64,000 nucleotides of DNA, from contig NZ_JACHJO010000002.1 in NCBI RefSeq assembly GCF_014203695.1, positions 62,001 to 126,000 of the forward strand, in the 5' to 3' direction. Below are positions 35,978-44,617 of this stretch, piece by piece. Each line of letters starts with the position of its first letter. The first letter of the stretch is position 1. The translations under genes and the position numbers were made by a program. The stretch is from Nocardiopsis algeriensis (GTDB lineage Bacteria; Actinomycetota; Actinomycetes; Streptosporangiales; Streptosporangiaceae). The notes under the pieces were generated by a model, which worked only from the letters and a program-made list of their open reading frames with translations, was not told where the DNA came from and searched no databases.

Positions 35978-36433
35978 ATGAGCGAGAGCCCCCTGGCCGC
36001 GCGGCCCGAGGACGAGGCGGACGCCGGGCCGCAGGCCCTGGCCGAGGCGCTGCGTGCCGAGCACGCGGCCGTGTACGGGTACGAGTTCGTCGGCGGGGCC
36101 GCCGACGGTGAGGGCGACCGCGAGCGCGCGCGGACGACCGCCCTCGACCACAAGGCCCTGCGTGACGAGCTGCACGCGCTGGCGGTGGCCCGGGGCTTCG
36201 ACCCGCCGCCGGCGAAGAACTCCTACCCGCTGCCCCGGGAGCGCGATTCCGGTTCCCTGCGCGCCTTCGCGGTGGGTCTGGAGGAGGCGGCGGCCCGTGC
36301 CTACCTGTGGCTGGCCGCGGCGCAGGACACCGAGCTGCGGGTGACCGGCGCCCGCAACCTGCAGGGGGCCACGCTGCGCACCCTGGAATGGGGCGGCGAG
36401 CTCGACCCCCTGCCGGGTTTCGACCAGGGGTGA
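35978..36433 (+). CDS. DUF4439 ferritin-like protein
   Basis: This 151-residue soluble helical protein has the DUF4439 pattern LAEALRAEHAAVYGYEFVGG, TTALDHKALRDELHALAVARG, PPPAKNSYPLP, and LEEAAARAYLWLAAAQDTELR. There is no signal peptide, in contrast to its upstream partner, so one partner is cytoplasmic and one anchored outside. ATG 35978 has AGAGGA 5 nt upstream; ATG 35972 is possible. It converges on proS with a 4-bp gap. Confidence 0.87.
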   Translation: MSESPLAARPEDEADAGPQALAEALRAEHAAVYGYEFVGGAADGEGDRERARTTALDHKALRDELHALAVARGFDPPPAKNSYPLPRERDSGSLRAFAVGLEEAAARAYLWLAAAQDTELRVTGARNLQGATLRTLEWGGELDPLPGFDQG

Positions 36434-36437
36434 GAGA

Positions 36438-38186
36438 TCAGGTTCGGCAGGCCGCCTCGACGCGGTCGGCGATCTCGGCCAGGGCGACCTCCTCGCGCTC
36501 GCCGGTGGCCCGGTCGCGCAGCTCCACCAGTCCGTCCTTGAGCCCCCGGCCGACGATGACGGCGGTCGGGACACCCAGCAGCTCGGCGTCGGTGAACTTC
36601 ACACCGGGCGAGACGCCCTTGCGGTCGTCGACCAGGACGCGCAGGCCGCGGGCCTCGAGCTCCCCGGCGATGCGCAGGGCCTCCTCGACCTGTTCGCCCT
36701 TGCCGGTGCCGATCACGTGGACGTCGGCCGGGGCGATCTCGCGCGGCCAGACGATGCCCTTGTCGTCGTGGGACTGCTCGACGACCGAGGCGACCACGCG
36801 GGAGACGCCGATGCCGTAGGAGCCCATCGTGACGCGCCTGGGCTTGCCGTCGGGGCCGAGCGCGTCGACCTGGAAGGCGTCGGTGTACTTGCGGCCGAGC
36901 TGGAAGATGTGGCCGATCTCGATACCGCGCGCGGTGTACAGCGTGCCCTGCCCGTCGGGCGAGGGGTCCCCGTCCCGGACCTCGGCGACGTCGATGGTGC
37001 CGTCGGGCGTGAAGTCGCGTCCGGCGACCAGGTCGACGACGTGGTGGTCGGCCCGGTCGGCGCCGGTCACCCACGCGGTGCCGGTGACCACGCGCGGGTC
37101 GACGAGGTAGCGGACCTTGTTGTCCAGCAGCGCGCGGGGGCCGATGTACCCCTTGACCAGGAAGGGGTTGGCCGCGAAGTCGGCCTCGTCCAGGAGGTCG
37201 ACCTCGGCGGGCTCCAGCGCCGCCTCCAGGCGCTTGAGGTCGACCTCGCGGTCGCCGGGCACGCCGATGGCGAGCAGCTCCCACTCCTCGGAGCCGGGGG
37301 TGCGGGTCTTGACCAGGACGTTCTTGAGGGTGTCCGCCTCACTGAAGTCGCGGCCGAGTCCGGCACCGTTGAGGAAGTCCACGAGGCTCTGGATGGTGGC
37401 GGTGTCGGGGGTGTGGTGCACCTTCGCCTCGGGCAGCCCCTCGATCGGAAGAGGCGCGGGCGCGGGGGTGGTGACCGCCTCGACGTTGGCCGCGTAGTCG
37501 GATCCCGTGCTGCGCACGAAGGTGTCCTCGCCGGTGGGCGCGACCGCGAGGAACTCCTCGGACGCCGAGCCGCCCATGGCGCCGGAGGTGGCCTTGACGA
37601 CGACGTACTCCAGGCCCAGCCGGTCGAAGATCCGGATGTAGGCGGCGCGGTGGGCGTCGTAGGAGGCCTGGAGCCCCTCGTCGTCGATGTCGAAGGAGTA
37701 GGAGTCCTTCATGTGGAACTCGCGGCCGCGCAGCACTCCGGCGCGGGGGCGCGCCTCGTCGCGGAACTTCTCCTGGATCTGGTACAGGATGACCGGGAAG
37801 TCCTTGTAGGAGGAGTACTCGCCCTTGACCAGGAGGGTGAAGACCTCCTCGTGGGTGGGACCGAGCAGGTAGTCGGCGCCCTTGCGGTCCCGGAGGCGGA
37901 ACAGGGTGTCGCCGTACTCCTCCCAGCGGCCGGTCGCCTCGTAGTACTCCTTGGGGAGCAGGGCCGGGAGGAGGAGCTCCTGGGCGCCGATGGCGTTCAT
38001 CTCCTCGCGCACGACCCGGGAGACGTTCTCCAGGACGATCTTGCCCAGGGGCAGCCACGAGTAGACGCCGGGGGCCGCCCGGCGCACGAAACCGCCGCGG
38101 ACGAGCAGTTTGTGGCTCGGCACCTCGGCGTCCGCCGGGTCCTCACGCAGGGTGCGCAGGAACAGGGTCGACATCCGCAGCAGCAC
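36438..38186 (-). CDS. proS: Proline--tRNA ligase
   Basis: This 582-residue class II synthetase is the bacterial type with the editing insertion. It has motif 2 ([26 protein letters not shown]), the [33 protein letters not shown] region, and the motif 3 block [20 protein letters not shown]. It charges tRNA-Pro. GTG 38186 has GAGGAG with proper spacing; GTG 38192 would overlap that site. Here it lacks its common neighbours ispG and the GNAT gene, which lie 16-25 kb away. Confidence 0.96.
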   Translation of the reverse strand: MLLRMSTLFLRTLREDPADAEVPSHKLLVRGGFVRRAAPGVYSWLPLGKIVLENVSRVVREEMNAIGAQELLLPALLPKEYYEATGRWEEYGDTLFRLRDRKGADYLLGPTHEEVFTLLVKGEYSSYKDFPVILYQIQEKFRDEARPRAGVLRGREFHMKDSYSFDIDDEGLQASYDAHRAAYIRIFDRLGLEYVVVKATSGAMGGSASEEFLAVAPTGEDTFVRSTGSDYAANVEAVTTPAPAPLPIEGLPEAKVHHTPDTATIQSLVDFLNGAGLGRDFSEADTLKNVLVKTRTPGSEEWELLAIGVPGDREVDLKRLEAALEPAEVDLLDEADFAANPFLVKGYIGPRALLDNKVRYLVDPRVVTGTAWVTGADRADHHVVDLVAGRDFTPDGTIDVAEVRDGDPSPDGQGTLYTARGIEIGHIFQLGRKYTDAFQVDALGPDGKPRRVTMGSYGIGVSRVVASVVEQSHDDKGIVWPREIAPADVHVIGTGKGEQVEEALRIAGELEARGLRVLVDDRKGVSPGVKFTDAELLGVPTAVIVGRGLKDGLVELRDRATGEREEVALAEIADRVEAACRT

Positions 38187-38276
38187 GGCCACTCCTCGGG
38201 GAACGCACCCCGGTCGGGGCGCGGAGACGGAAAAAATTCGAGAGGGGTCCAGGCTAGGGCATGTTCGGTGGGACCC

Positions 38277-38368
38277 GCCCTGCCGAACGGCGTCCCGGGG
38301 CCTCCCCCGCCGCGCTCCCCCGGTCGGCGGGAACCGCTCCGGTTCCCGCTCCGCCCCGGCACGGGGAG
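38277..38368. repeat. Intergenic repeat family 2, copy 2
   Basis: It resembles 18549-18640, sharing GCCCTGCCG-NN-CGGCG, CCCCGGTCGGCGG and CGCTCCGGTTCC. It fills the gap between divergent proS and the spermidine-synthase-like gene, so both promoters must lie close to or in it. Confidence 0.55.
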
Positions 38369-38455
38369 GGGTCCCGCACCCCGGACGCGCGCGGCCCCCT
38401 CCGCCTCCGGCGGCTACGCTGGTGGGCGCACACGACGGCCGGACAGGACGGGGAC

Positions 38456-39298
38456 ATGGGAAGACGCCGAGCCGGGGAGGACGCCGGAGCCGAGGGGCCT
38501 CCCGGTACGGAGCTGCTGGCCGACGCCGACCGGTCCGACTCGTGGTTCCTCGTGGTGGAGGGCACCCCGCAGTCGCACGTGGACCTGTCCGACCCCTCCT
38601 ACCTGGACTTCTCGTACGTGCGGCGGATCGCGCACGCCGCCGACCTGGTCGCCCCGGAGGGCGAGCCGATCGACGCGCTGCACCTGGGCGCGGGGGCCCT
38701 CACCCTGGCCCGCTACGTCGCGCACACCCGCCCGGGGTCGCGCCAGCGGGCGGTGGACGTGGACGCGCCCCTCGTGGACATGGTGCGGCGGCGCCTGCCG
38801 TGGGACCGGCGGGCGCAGCTGCGCGTGGGCATCGGCGACGCCCGCGAGTGGCTCGCGGCCCGGCACGGGGCGAGCGCGGACCTCGTCGTCAGCGACGTCT
38901 TCGCGGGTGCGCGCACGCCGGCGCGGTTGACCTCGGTGGAGTACTACGCCGAGGCGGCGCGGGTGCTGCGTCCGGGCGGGTTCCTCGTGGTCAACGTCGG
39001 CGACGGCGGGGCTCTGGCGCACACGCGCGGCCAGGTGGCGACGGTCCGCGAGGTCCTGCCGCACGCGGCGCTGTCGGCCGTTCCGGCGGTGCTGCGCGGT
39101 CGCCGCTTCGGCAATCTGGTCATCACCGCCTCCTCCCGGCCGCTGCCGGTGGACGAGCTGGCGCGCCGCGCGCACCGCGACCCGGAGATGGCCCGGCTCC
39201 TGGAGGGTGGGGAACTCGACCGGTTCGTCTCGGGGCGCGCCCCCGTCCGCGACGCCGACGCCGTGGACTCCCCCGCCCCGCCCGACGACGTCTTCTGA
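38456..39298 (+). CDS. Spermidine synthase-like (PABS-fold) methyltransferase-family protein
   Basis: This 280-residue protein has a Rossmann core: [18 protein letters not shown] (motif I), [15 protein letters not shown] (motif II acidic residue), DAREWLAAR and [19 protein letters not shown], then [22 protein letters not shown]. This matches solitary spermidine-synthase-like proteins of actinobacteria. The canonical gate motif GGGxG of true SpeE is altered to LGAGALT, so polyamine synthesis is uncertain. ATG 38456 lies in a weak ribosome context. It is the nearest gene upstream of the Cys-rich mini-protein. Confidence 0.85.
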   Translation: MGRRRAGEDAGAEGPPGTELLADADRSDSWFLVVEGTPQSHVDLSDPSYLDFSYVRRIAHAADLVAPEGEPIDALHLGAGALTLARYVAHTRPGSRQRAVDVDAPLVDMVRRRLPWDRRAQLRVGIGDAREWLAARHGASADLVVSDVFAGARTPARLTSVEYYAEAARVLRPGGFLVVNVGDGGALAHTRGQVATVREVLPHAALSAVPAVLRGRRFGNLVITASSRPLPVDELARRAHRDPEMARLLEGGELDRFVSGRAPVRDADAVDSPAPPDDVF

Positions 39299-39722
39299 CA
39301 GGAGACGCCCTCCGGCACGGCGCGACGCCCCGGAGCGGCCGTCGCGGCCCCCGGTCGCACCTCCCTCGCCGCTGCCGGCCCCGGGGACGACGGCGGTACC
39401 GGCGGTGGCCGTTCTCGACGCGGTGGTTCCGGTCGTGCCCATCGACCGGGTTCGGTTCCACCGAATGGCACGCCGCCTCGCGACCGCCCGGCCTTCCCCG
39501 GTCGGGCCCTCCGGGTGTCCCTCCCAGGTCGCAGGGGCCGGCGGGCCGGACACGCGGGGGTGTCCCGTCCCCGGCGGAGGGCCGAGGAGTCCGCCGGGGG
39601 GTTGGAACGCCCCTCCGAGCGGGCACACCACTTCTCGGCGGCCGTGCGGGCACCCCTCTCCCCCCGGGGAGGGGAGGCGGCGCGGCGGCCGAGGGAACCA
39701 CGTCTCCTGAGGAGGAAACGCC
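39299..39722. other. Long leader region upstream of the Cys-rich mini-gene
   Basis: No real gene is seen; the overlapping open frames have Pro/Arg/Gly composition and no family features. The region contains a small inverted repeat TTCGG-TTCCA-CCGAA (39451-39465) and a C-run/G-run inverted repeat CTCCCC-CC-GGGGAG (39658-39671). The second lies just before the ribosome site of the mini-gene. The C/G-run repeat loosely resembles copper-repressor (CsoR) operators, but the match is weak. Confidence 0.4.
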
Positions 39723-39830
39723 ATGTACTTCCCGACCACTCCCCCGGCGATGAGCGGATGCAGCTGCGGCTCGAGCTGCGGATGCGGATGCCAGAGCGGC
39801 AGCTCGTGCAGCTGCGGGGGCAGCTGCTGA
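39723..39830 (+). CDS. Cys-rich mini-protein, candidate Cu(I) metallothionein (35 residues)
   Basis: ATG 39723 follows GAGGAGGAAACGCC, an excellent ribosome site, and runs 35 codons to TGA 39828-39830. The first 12 residues carry Pro/Thr (MYFPTTPPAMSG). The rest is only Cys, Gly, Ser and one Gln. Eight Cys lie at 13, 15, 19, 21, 23, 29, 31 and 35, giving several C-x-C pairs (CSC, CGC-GC, CSC). There is no His, Asp or Lys. A T-tailed terminator sits right after the gene, so it is a real transcript end. The pattern recalls short fungal copper metallothioneins such as that of Neurospora crassa. A ribosomally made modified peptide (Ser/Cys azoles) is the alternative, but no YcaO or dehydratase is nearby. 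Confidence 0.72.
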   Translation: MYFPTTPPAMSGCSCGSSCGCGCQSGSSCSCGGSC

Positions 39831-39845
39831 CCTCTCCCTCCACAG

Positions 39846-39877
39846 CGGGTCGTCCTTGCCCGGGACGGCCCGTTTTT
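39846..39877 (+). terminator. Rho-independent terminator of the Cys-rich mini-gene
   Basis: CGGGTCGTCC pairs with GGGACGGCCCG (one mismatch) around a short loop and is followed by TTTTT. It begins 16 bp after the mini-gene stop and is the only T-tailed hairpin I see in the window. Confidence 0.85.
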
Positions 39878-39977
39878 CACTCAGGGTGAACTCCTCCCGC
39901 GCGTGTCGCGACAATCAGCACGCGAACATATACGCTAAGTCATCAGACGAAGCTGCGCCCGTTGGGGGAGATCAGCG

Positions 39978-40316
39978 ATGCCGCCGTTCACCAGGCCGGA
40001 AAGGGGGCTCCTCGCCGATCACGCGAGGCTGCTCCGATGCGTCCAGGGCATCCAGGACCGCTCGGCCAGGGCCGTCCCCTGGGAGCCGGACACGGTGGGC
40101 CTGCCCCGGCCCCGGTCCAACAGCGCCCTGGCCCGCATCAACGACGTCGCCTTCTACGCGAACGCCCGGGACGAGGTGACCGCCCTGGCGGACGTGTGCG
40201 CCCAGTTGCTGCGCCTGCACCGCCCGGAGGAGGAACACGGAGAGGAGCTGTGCACGGGCTGCCGCCAGACCTGGCCCTGCCCCTCCTTCGAGGAGATCTC
40301 CCGCCTCCTCGCCTAG
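39978..40316 (+). CDS. Hypothetical actinobacterial protein with C-terminal CxxC...WPCP motif
   Basis: This 112-residue soluble protein has an Arg-rich helical N-terminus, a middle PDTVGLPRPRSNSALARINDVAFYANARDEV, and the end LCTGCRQTWPCPSFEEISRLLA. Two Cys pairs near the C-terminus suggest metal or redox use. Small actinobacterial proteins with a WPCP ending are common, but their function is not known to me. ATG 39978 has GGGGAG at good spacing. Its TAG stop is part of the repeat element that follows. Confidence 0.72.
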   Translation: MPPFTRPERGLLADHARLLRCVQGIQDRSARAVPWEPDTVGLPRPRSNSALARINDVAFYANARDEVTALADVCAQLLRLHRPEEEHGEELCTGCRQTWPCPSFEEISRLLA

Positions 40317-40399
40317 GCCCTGTTCTTCGGATCATCCCGGGACGCACGGCCGGAGGATCGGCTCCGCCGATACGGCGAGAGCATCCGAACAACACGGCC
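40316..40399. repeat. Intergenic repeat family 1, copy B: hairpin-like inverted element
   Basis: GGCCCTGTTCTTCGGAT at 40316-40332 is repeated in inverted form at 40383-40399 (15 of 17 match). Inside lies GATCGGCTCCGCCG-ATA-CGGCGAGAGC. The left arm begins within the TAG stop codon of the preceding gene. The inner part matches, reversed, copies A and C. Confidence 0.75.
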
Positions 40400-41119
40400 C
40401 CGGCTCCGGAGCCCGACCGGCGGAGAGCCGGCCCCGGGAACGCCGTCGCCCGCTGGGGTCGGGGCGCGATCCGACCTCAACGGGCGACGGTTCTCTCTCG
40501 CCTGCCGTCCGCTGGCGTCCGGCGACCGAACCACCGGATGCCCTCACCGGGCCAGGCACACCGGGAGAATAGTACTGGAACGCGTTCTAGATCAAGGTCG
40601 ACAAGCTCTTATTTTCAGGCATGGCGGAGCAGGAACCTGTTTCAGGGAGATGCTCGCGGGTGCGCGGCGGGGGGAGAGGCACGGCGCCGGCCCGGCCGCT
40701 CCCCGCCTCGATGCGGAGGGCGGCCAGGCCCAGGGGCGGGGGACAGCCCCTGGGACCGGCCTCGGGGGCGGCAGGGCGCAGCGGCCCGCGGTCGTCTTTC
40801 GGGAGTGCGGCCTCTCCCTGACGCGGGGCGCGCCTTGCCTGACCGACGTTAACGATCCGGCGGTAACGCGAACACCCCCCTTCCGATAACCGGAACGTCT
40901 CGATTCCCCCCGAGACCTCCTCCGGGGCGGCCTCCGAGGCCGCCTGATCTGCGGTGACGGCACCGCGCCCCGCCCGGGCCGGCGTCCTCCCGGTGCCCGC
41001 GGGCACGAAAAACCGGGAACCGCTGTTCCGCGCACCTTCCGGAGAAAGGCCGCGCTCAATCGCGATTCCCGGCACAAGTAAAGAAGGGGCCGCCGGGCTC
41101 GGCGCACCCCGGAAGAGGA
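40400..41119. other. 720-bp gap without a convincing gene
   Basis: It lies downstream of both flanking genes (convergent), yet it is not just spacer. It contains the operator-like palindrome at 40576-40589 and two AT-richer spots (40570-40620 and 40850-40885) where a promoter for a small RNA could sit. Open frames here have Pro/Arg/Gly composition with no family features, so I reject them as genes. Confidence 0.45.
40576..40589. promoter_or_regulatory. Palindrome matching the KstR operator consensus
   Basis: TGGAACGCGTTCTA fits TnnAACnnGTTnnA, the motif bound by the TetR-type lipid regulator KstR in mycobacteria. The surrounding 16 bp (CTGGAACGCGTTCTAG) pair at 14 positions. No lipid or sterol gene is next to it. 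Confidence 0.45.
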
Positions 41120-41389
41120 TCAGCTGATGCGCGTGGCCAGCAGATACGCCGACGGCGAATCCGCGTCCACGATTTCGGTGACCTTCCAGACCTGGCCTCC
41201 GACACTGAACACGTCGTCCACCCGGACATCGATCATGGGCGTGGGCCGCCACTCCTTGGGGCCGCCGATCTTGGCCACGGGCCGACCGCTTTCGTCGACC
41301 CAGAACTGCCCCCCGCCCACCGGGCCGCCGAGGAAGCGGTCGTTGCGTCCGTAACTGATCTTTTCCTGCGCGCCGATTTCATGAACCAC
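41120..41389 (-). CDS. Hypothetical small protein
   Basis: This 89-residue protein is predicted beta-rich: NDRFLGGPVGGGQFWVDESGRPVAKIGGPKEW, then PTPMIDVRVDDVFSVGGQVWKVTEIVDADSPSAYLLATRIS. The second block (short strand, VDDVFSVGGQVWKVTEI) looks like a small barrel. GTG 41389 with GGGAAAGAA is a plausible start; longer frames run through a lower-GC stretch. It lies 204 bp beyond the secA2 stop on the same strand. I recognise no family. Confidence 0.6.
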   Translation of the reverse strand: MVHEIGAQEKISYGRNDRFLGGPVGGGQFWVDESGRPVAKIGGPKEWRPTPMIDVRVDDVFSVGGQVWKVTEIVDADSPSAYLLATRIS

Positions 41390-41593
41390 AGCGGATTCTT
41401 TCCCAACCGTCTCGGATTCCTTGGAAAACGAAGCCAATGCTAACCCGATCGGAGTAATTACGCATGGCACTTCGGAGCCAGGACCGGGTTTTCTCCAGGT
41501 TAGCTGACAAAAGTGTGTGCGGGGCAGGACCAAAGTCCCGACCCGCACGTAATAAAAGAGAACCCTTGAATTGTCTCCGCCGGACCGGCGGAT

Positions 41594-43900
41594 CTAGCGT
41601 TTCTGACCGCCCTTGAGCCGGCCGGCCAGCGTCTCGAACGCCGAGCTGAACGGATGGTCGTGCACCATGTACGTCCACGTCATCGACGGACGCTTGACTC
41701 CCACGTCGCTCACGTCCAGCTCCCCGTCCACGGCCTCCAGCTCCTCGAAGCTCTGCGCGGCCCGGGCCCGCGCGTCGTCGAGGAAGCCCTTGAAGACCGG
41801 CACCGCCTCGCGGTTGAACTCGTCGAGGGGGTCCCTTCGGCCGAGGAAGCGAAGGTGGATGCCTTCGCGCAACTCCGAGAGGAAGGCGTTGTGGTCGGTC
41901 CAGCCGCGGTCGAGGTGGTAGAGGGTGACGAGGCGGGCGGCCTGCGCGACCTTGTCCTCGCCGACCTCCTCGACCAGGTTCGCGTGATGCTCCTTGCGGT
42001 CCTGCCTGATGTGCTGATCGCCCTCGTTCCCCGTCAGGACCAGCTCCCGGTGCTCCAGCACCACGTCGCGCTGCACGTCGATCAGCTGGTTGTAGCGCCA
42101 GGTGTTGCGGTGCACCTCCAGCAGCTGCCCCTCGGAGACCCGCTGGGCGTGGTCCACCGTGGCCAGCCAGGCCTCGTCGGTGATCTCGCCGTCGTCGCCG
42201 GTCGTGTAGCCCGAGGTCTCGGAGACGTTGTTGACCACCAGGTCGTCGTCCATGCTCACGAAGAAGACCGAGTCGCCCGGGTCGCCCTGGCGGCCGGCCC
42301 GGCCGCGCAGCTGGCCGTCGAGGCGGCTGCTGGGGTAGCGGCCGAAGCCCATCACGTACAGGCCGCCGGCCTCCACCACGCGTTCCCGGTCGCTCATGTC
42401 GCTGCCGCCCAGGCGGATGTCGGTACCGCGCCCGGCCATCTGGGTGGAGACGGTGACAGCGCCGTAGGTCCCCGCCTCGGCGATGATCGCCGCCTCGTCG
42501 GCGTCGTTCTTGGCGTTGAGGACCACGCACTCCAGCCCCGCCTTGCGCAGGCGCTCGGCGAGGCGCTCGGACTCGGCCACGTCCTGCGTGCCGATGAGGA
42601 TGGGGCGGCCGGTCGCGTGCACCTCCTCCGCCTTCGCGACGAGGGCGTCCTCCTTCTCCTCGCGCGTGGCGTAGAGGTGGGTGCCGTGGTCCTTGCGGAT
42701 GTTGGGCTTGTTGGGCGGAATGACCGCGACCTCGAGCTCGTAGAACTCGCGCAGCTGCTCGGCCACCGACATCGCGGTGCCGGTCATACCCGCACGGGTC
42801 GGGTAGCGCAGGACCAGGGACTGGACGGTGATGGAGTCCAGCACCTCCCCGGTCTCGCTGACGGCCACCTTCTCCTTGGCCTCGACCGCGGCCTGCAGGC
42901 CGTCCGGCCAGCGCTGGAGGAGGGCGATGCGCCCGCGCGACTCGTTGATGAGCCGGACCTCGCCGTCGCGCACCACGTAGTGGACGTCGCGCTGGAGCAG
43001 GACGTGGGCGTGCAGGGCCAGGTTGACCTGGGGCAGGAGGGAGGACTCCTCCTCCGAGTAGAGGTCGACACCGCCCAAAGCCTTCTCGACCGCGTCGATC
43101 CCGGCGTCGGTGAGCTGGACGTTGCGCCCCTCGTCGTCGATCTCGTAGTGCAGGCGCGGCTTGAGGGTGCGGACGAGGTCGGCCATCTCCTCGCTGGAGC
43201 TGACGCTCTCGGCCGCGCCGGCCAGCACCAGGGGCACCCGGGCCTCGTCGACGAGCACGGAGTCGGCCTCGTCGATGATGGCGACGTGGGGCTCGGGCAC
43301 GACCCGGTCGGCGATGTCGGTGACCATGCGGTCGCGCAGGACGTCGAAGCCGAGTTCGCTGACGGGCCCGTAGGTGACGTCGCAGGAGTAGGCGTCGCGC
43401 CGCTCCTGTGTCGTGGACTCCTCGCTGATCGCCCCGACGGTGACGCCGAGCATGTCGTAGAGGGGCCTCATCCACTCGGCGTCGCGACGGGCCAGGTAGT
43501 CGTTGACGCTCATCACGTGCACGCGCCGGCCGCGCAGGGCGAAGCCCGCGGCGGCCAGGGCACCGGCCATCGTCTTGCCCTCGCCGGTGGCCATCTCGGC
43601 CACGTGCCCGTCCAGCAGTGCCATGACGCCGAGGAGCTGGACGTCGAACGGTCGCTCACCGAGGGAGCGCCGGGCCGCCTCCCGTCCGACCGCGCACAGC
43701 CTCACGAGGTCGTCGCGTGAATAGGGGAGTTCGGCATTGCCGAGTTCGATGGCCCTGTCCGTCAGCTCGGCGTCGCCGAGTTCGCGCAGACCATCCTCCT
43801 CGGCCTCGATCGCCGACAGGAGCTTGGTATAAGGCCGCAGATCCACCGCGCCGGGCTTGCCCAGCAGCCGGCGGACGCTTTCCGCCATTCGTCCGAACAC
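41594..43900 (-). CDS. secA2: Accessory preprotein translocase ATPase SecA2
   Basis: This protein of about 768 residues is a SecA-like DEAD motor with a Walker A segment (EMATGEGKTMAGALAAAG), Walker B (IIDEADSVLVDEARVPLVL), RAGMTGTAMSVAEQLREFY, QMAGRGTDIRLGG, and the arginine-finger GQLRGRAGRQGDPGDS. It is shorter than housekeeping SecA and lacks the C-terminal Cys-rich SecB/zinc tail, so it fits the accessory SecA2 of actinobacteria. It powers export of a subset of proteins. The start is unsure: GTG 43900, GTG 43906 and ATG 43888 are all possible. Confidence 0.93.
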   Translation of the reverse strand: MFGRMAESVRRLLGKPGAVDLRPYTKLLSAIEAEEDGLRELGDAELTDRAIELGNAELPYSRDDLVRLCAVGREAARRSLGERPFDVQLLGVMALLDGHVAEMATGEGKTMAGALAAAGFALRGRRVHVMSVNDYLARRDAEWMRPLYDMLGVTVGAISEESTTQERRDAYSCDVTYGPVSELGFDVLRDRMVTDIADRVVPEPHVAIIDEADSVLVDEARVPLVLAGAAESVSSSEEMADLVRTLKPRLHYEIDDEGRNVQLTDAGIDAVEKALGGVDLYSEEESSLLPQVNLALHAHVLLQRDVHYVVRDGEVRLINESRGRIALLQRWPDGLQAAVEAKEKVAVSETGEVLDSITVQSLVLRYPTRAGMTGTAMSVAEQLREFYELEVAVIPPNKPNIRKDHGTHLYATREEKEDALVAKAEEVHATGRPILIGTQDVAESERLAERLRKAGLECVVLNAKNDADEAAIIAEAGTYGAVTVSTQMAGRGTDIRLGGSDMSDRERVVEAGGLYVMGFGRYPSSRLDGQLRGRAGRQGDPGDSVFFVSMDDDLVVNNVSETSGYTTGDDGEITDEAWLATVDHAQRVSEGQLLEVHRNTWRYNQLIDVQRDVVLEHRELVLTGNEGDQHIRQDRKEHHANLVEEVGEDKVAQAARLVTLYHLDRGWTDHNAFLSELREGIHLRFLGRRDPLDEFNREAVPVFKGFLDDARARAAQSFEELEAVDGELDVSDVGVKRPSMTWTYMVHDHPFSSAFETLAGRLKGGQKR

Positions 43901-43996
43901 CCCCACAGAGTAACGCCGGGCACAACCCCCCCAAGACCCCCGCAAGCGTCCTGGGAGGGGCGTCCGGGCTCCGCACCGAACGGCACGGAGACCCCG

Positions 43997-44617
43997 TCAC
44001 CTGTGGAGGAGCCGGTCCCGGGAGTGCTGGCGGGCCTCCACCGCCATGGCGTGCTTGACCAGGGTGACCAGGACCTGGATGACCGACGCGCGGTCCCGGG
44101 CGTCGCAGTACACGACCGGGACCTCGGGGGCCAGATCGAGGGCGTCGCGCAGCTCTTCGGCGCTGTAGCGCGCCTCGGGGTCGAACTCGTTGACGGCCAC
44201 GGCGAAGGGCAGCCGGTACTGGCGCTCGAAGTAGTCGAGCGCCTGGAAGGTGTCCTCGAGTCTGCGGGTGTCGGCCAGGATCACGGCGCCCAGGGCGCCG
44301 CGGACCAGGTCGTCCCACATGAACCAGAAGCGCTGCTGCCCGGGGGTCCCGAACAGGAACAGGGTCAGGTCGGTCTCCAGCGAGATGCGGCCGAAGTCCA
44401 TGGCGACCGTGGTGCTGGTCTTGTCGGGAGTGTGCGAGAGATCGTCGACGCCGGCGCTCGCGGCGGTGACGGCGGCCTCGGTACGGACAGGGGGGATCTC
44501 CGAGACGGCGCCGACGAACGTGGTCTTCCCGACCCCGAACCCCCCGGCGATGATGATCTTGGTGGACAGCTCGCTGGGCGCGTGAAGGTTGCTCGTGCTG
44601 TTTGCTGGGTCGATCAC
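43997..44617 (-). CDS. cvnD: Conservon-type small GTPase (CvnD-like)
   Basis: This 206-residue P-loop protein has G1 GGFGVGKTT, G3 LFLFGTPGQQRFWFMW (Asp replaced, as in this family) and G4-like VAVNEFD instead of NKxD. This is the actinobacterial conservon GTPase, normally encoded with CvnA (sensor kinase), CvnB (roadblock) and CvnC (DUF742). None of these is present here: upstream lies a 677-bp gap and then divergent hisS. It may serve partners elsewhere. GTG 44617 follows AGGA. Confidence 0.9.
   Translation of the reverse strand: MIDPANSTSNLHAPSELSTKIIIAGGFGVGKTTFVGAVSEIPPVRTEAAVTAASAGVDDLSHTPDKTSTTVAMDFGRISLETDLTLFLFGTPGQQRFWFMWDDLVRGALGAVILADTRRLEDTFQALDYFERQYRLPFAVAVNEFDPEARYSAEELRDALDLAPEVPVVYCDARDRASVIQVLVTLVKHAMAVEARQHSRDRLLHR

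Noticed and set aside
40587..41252. Minus-strand frame of 221 codons in the gene-free stretch
   Set aside because: Pro/Arg/Gly-rich translation with no ribosome site, overlapping the small gene at 41120; no family feature.
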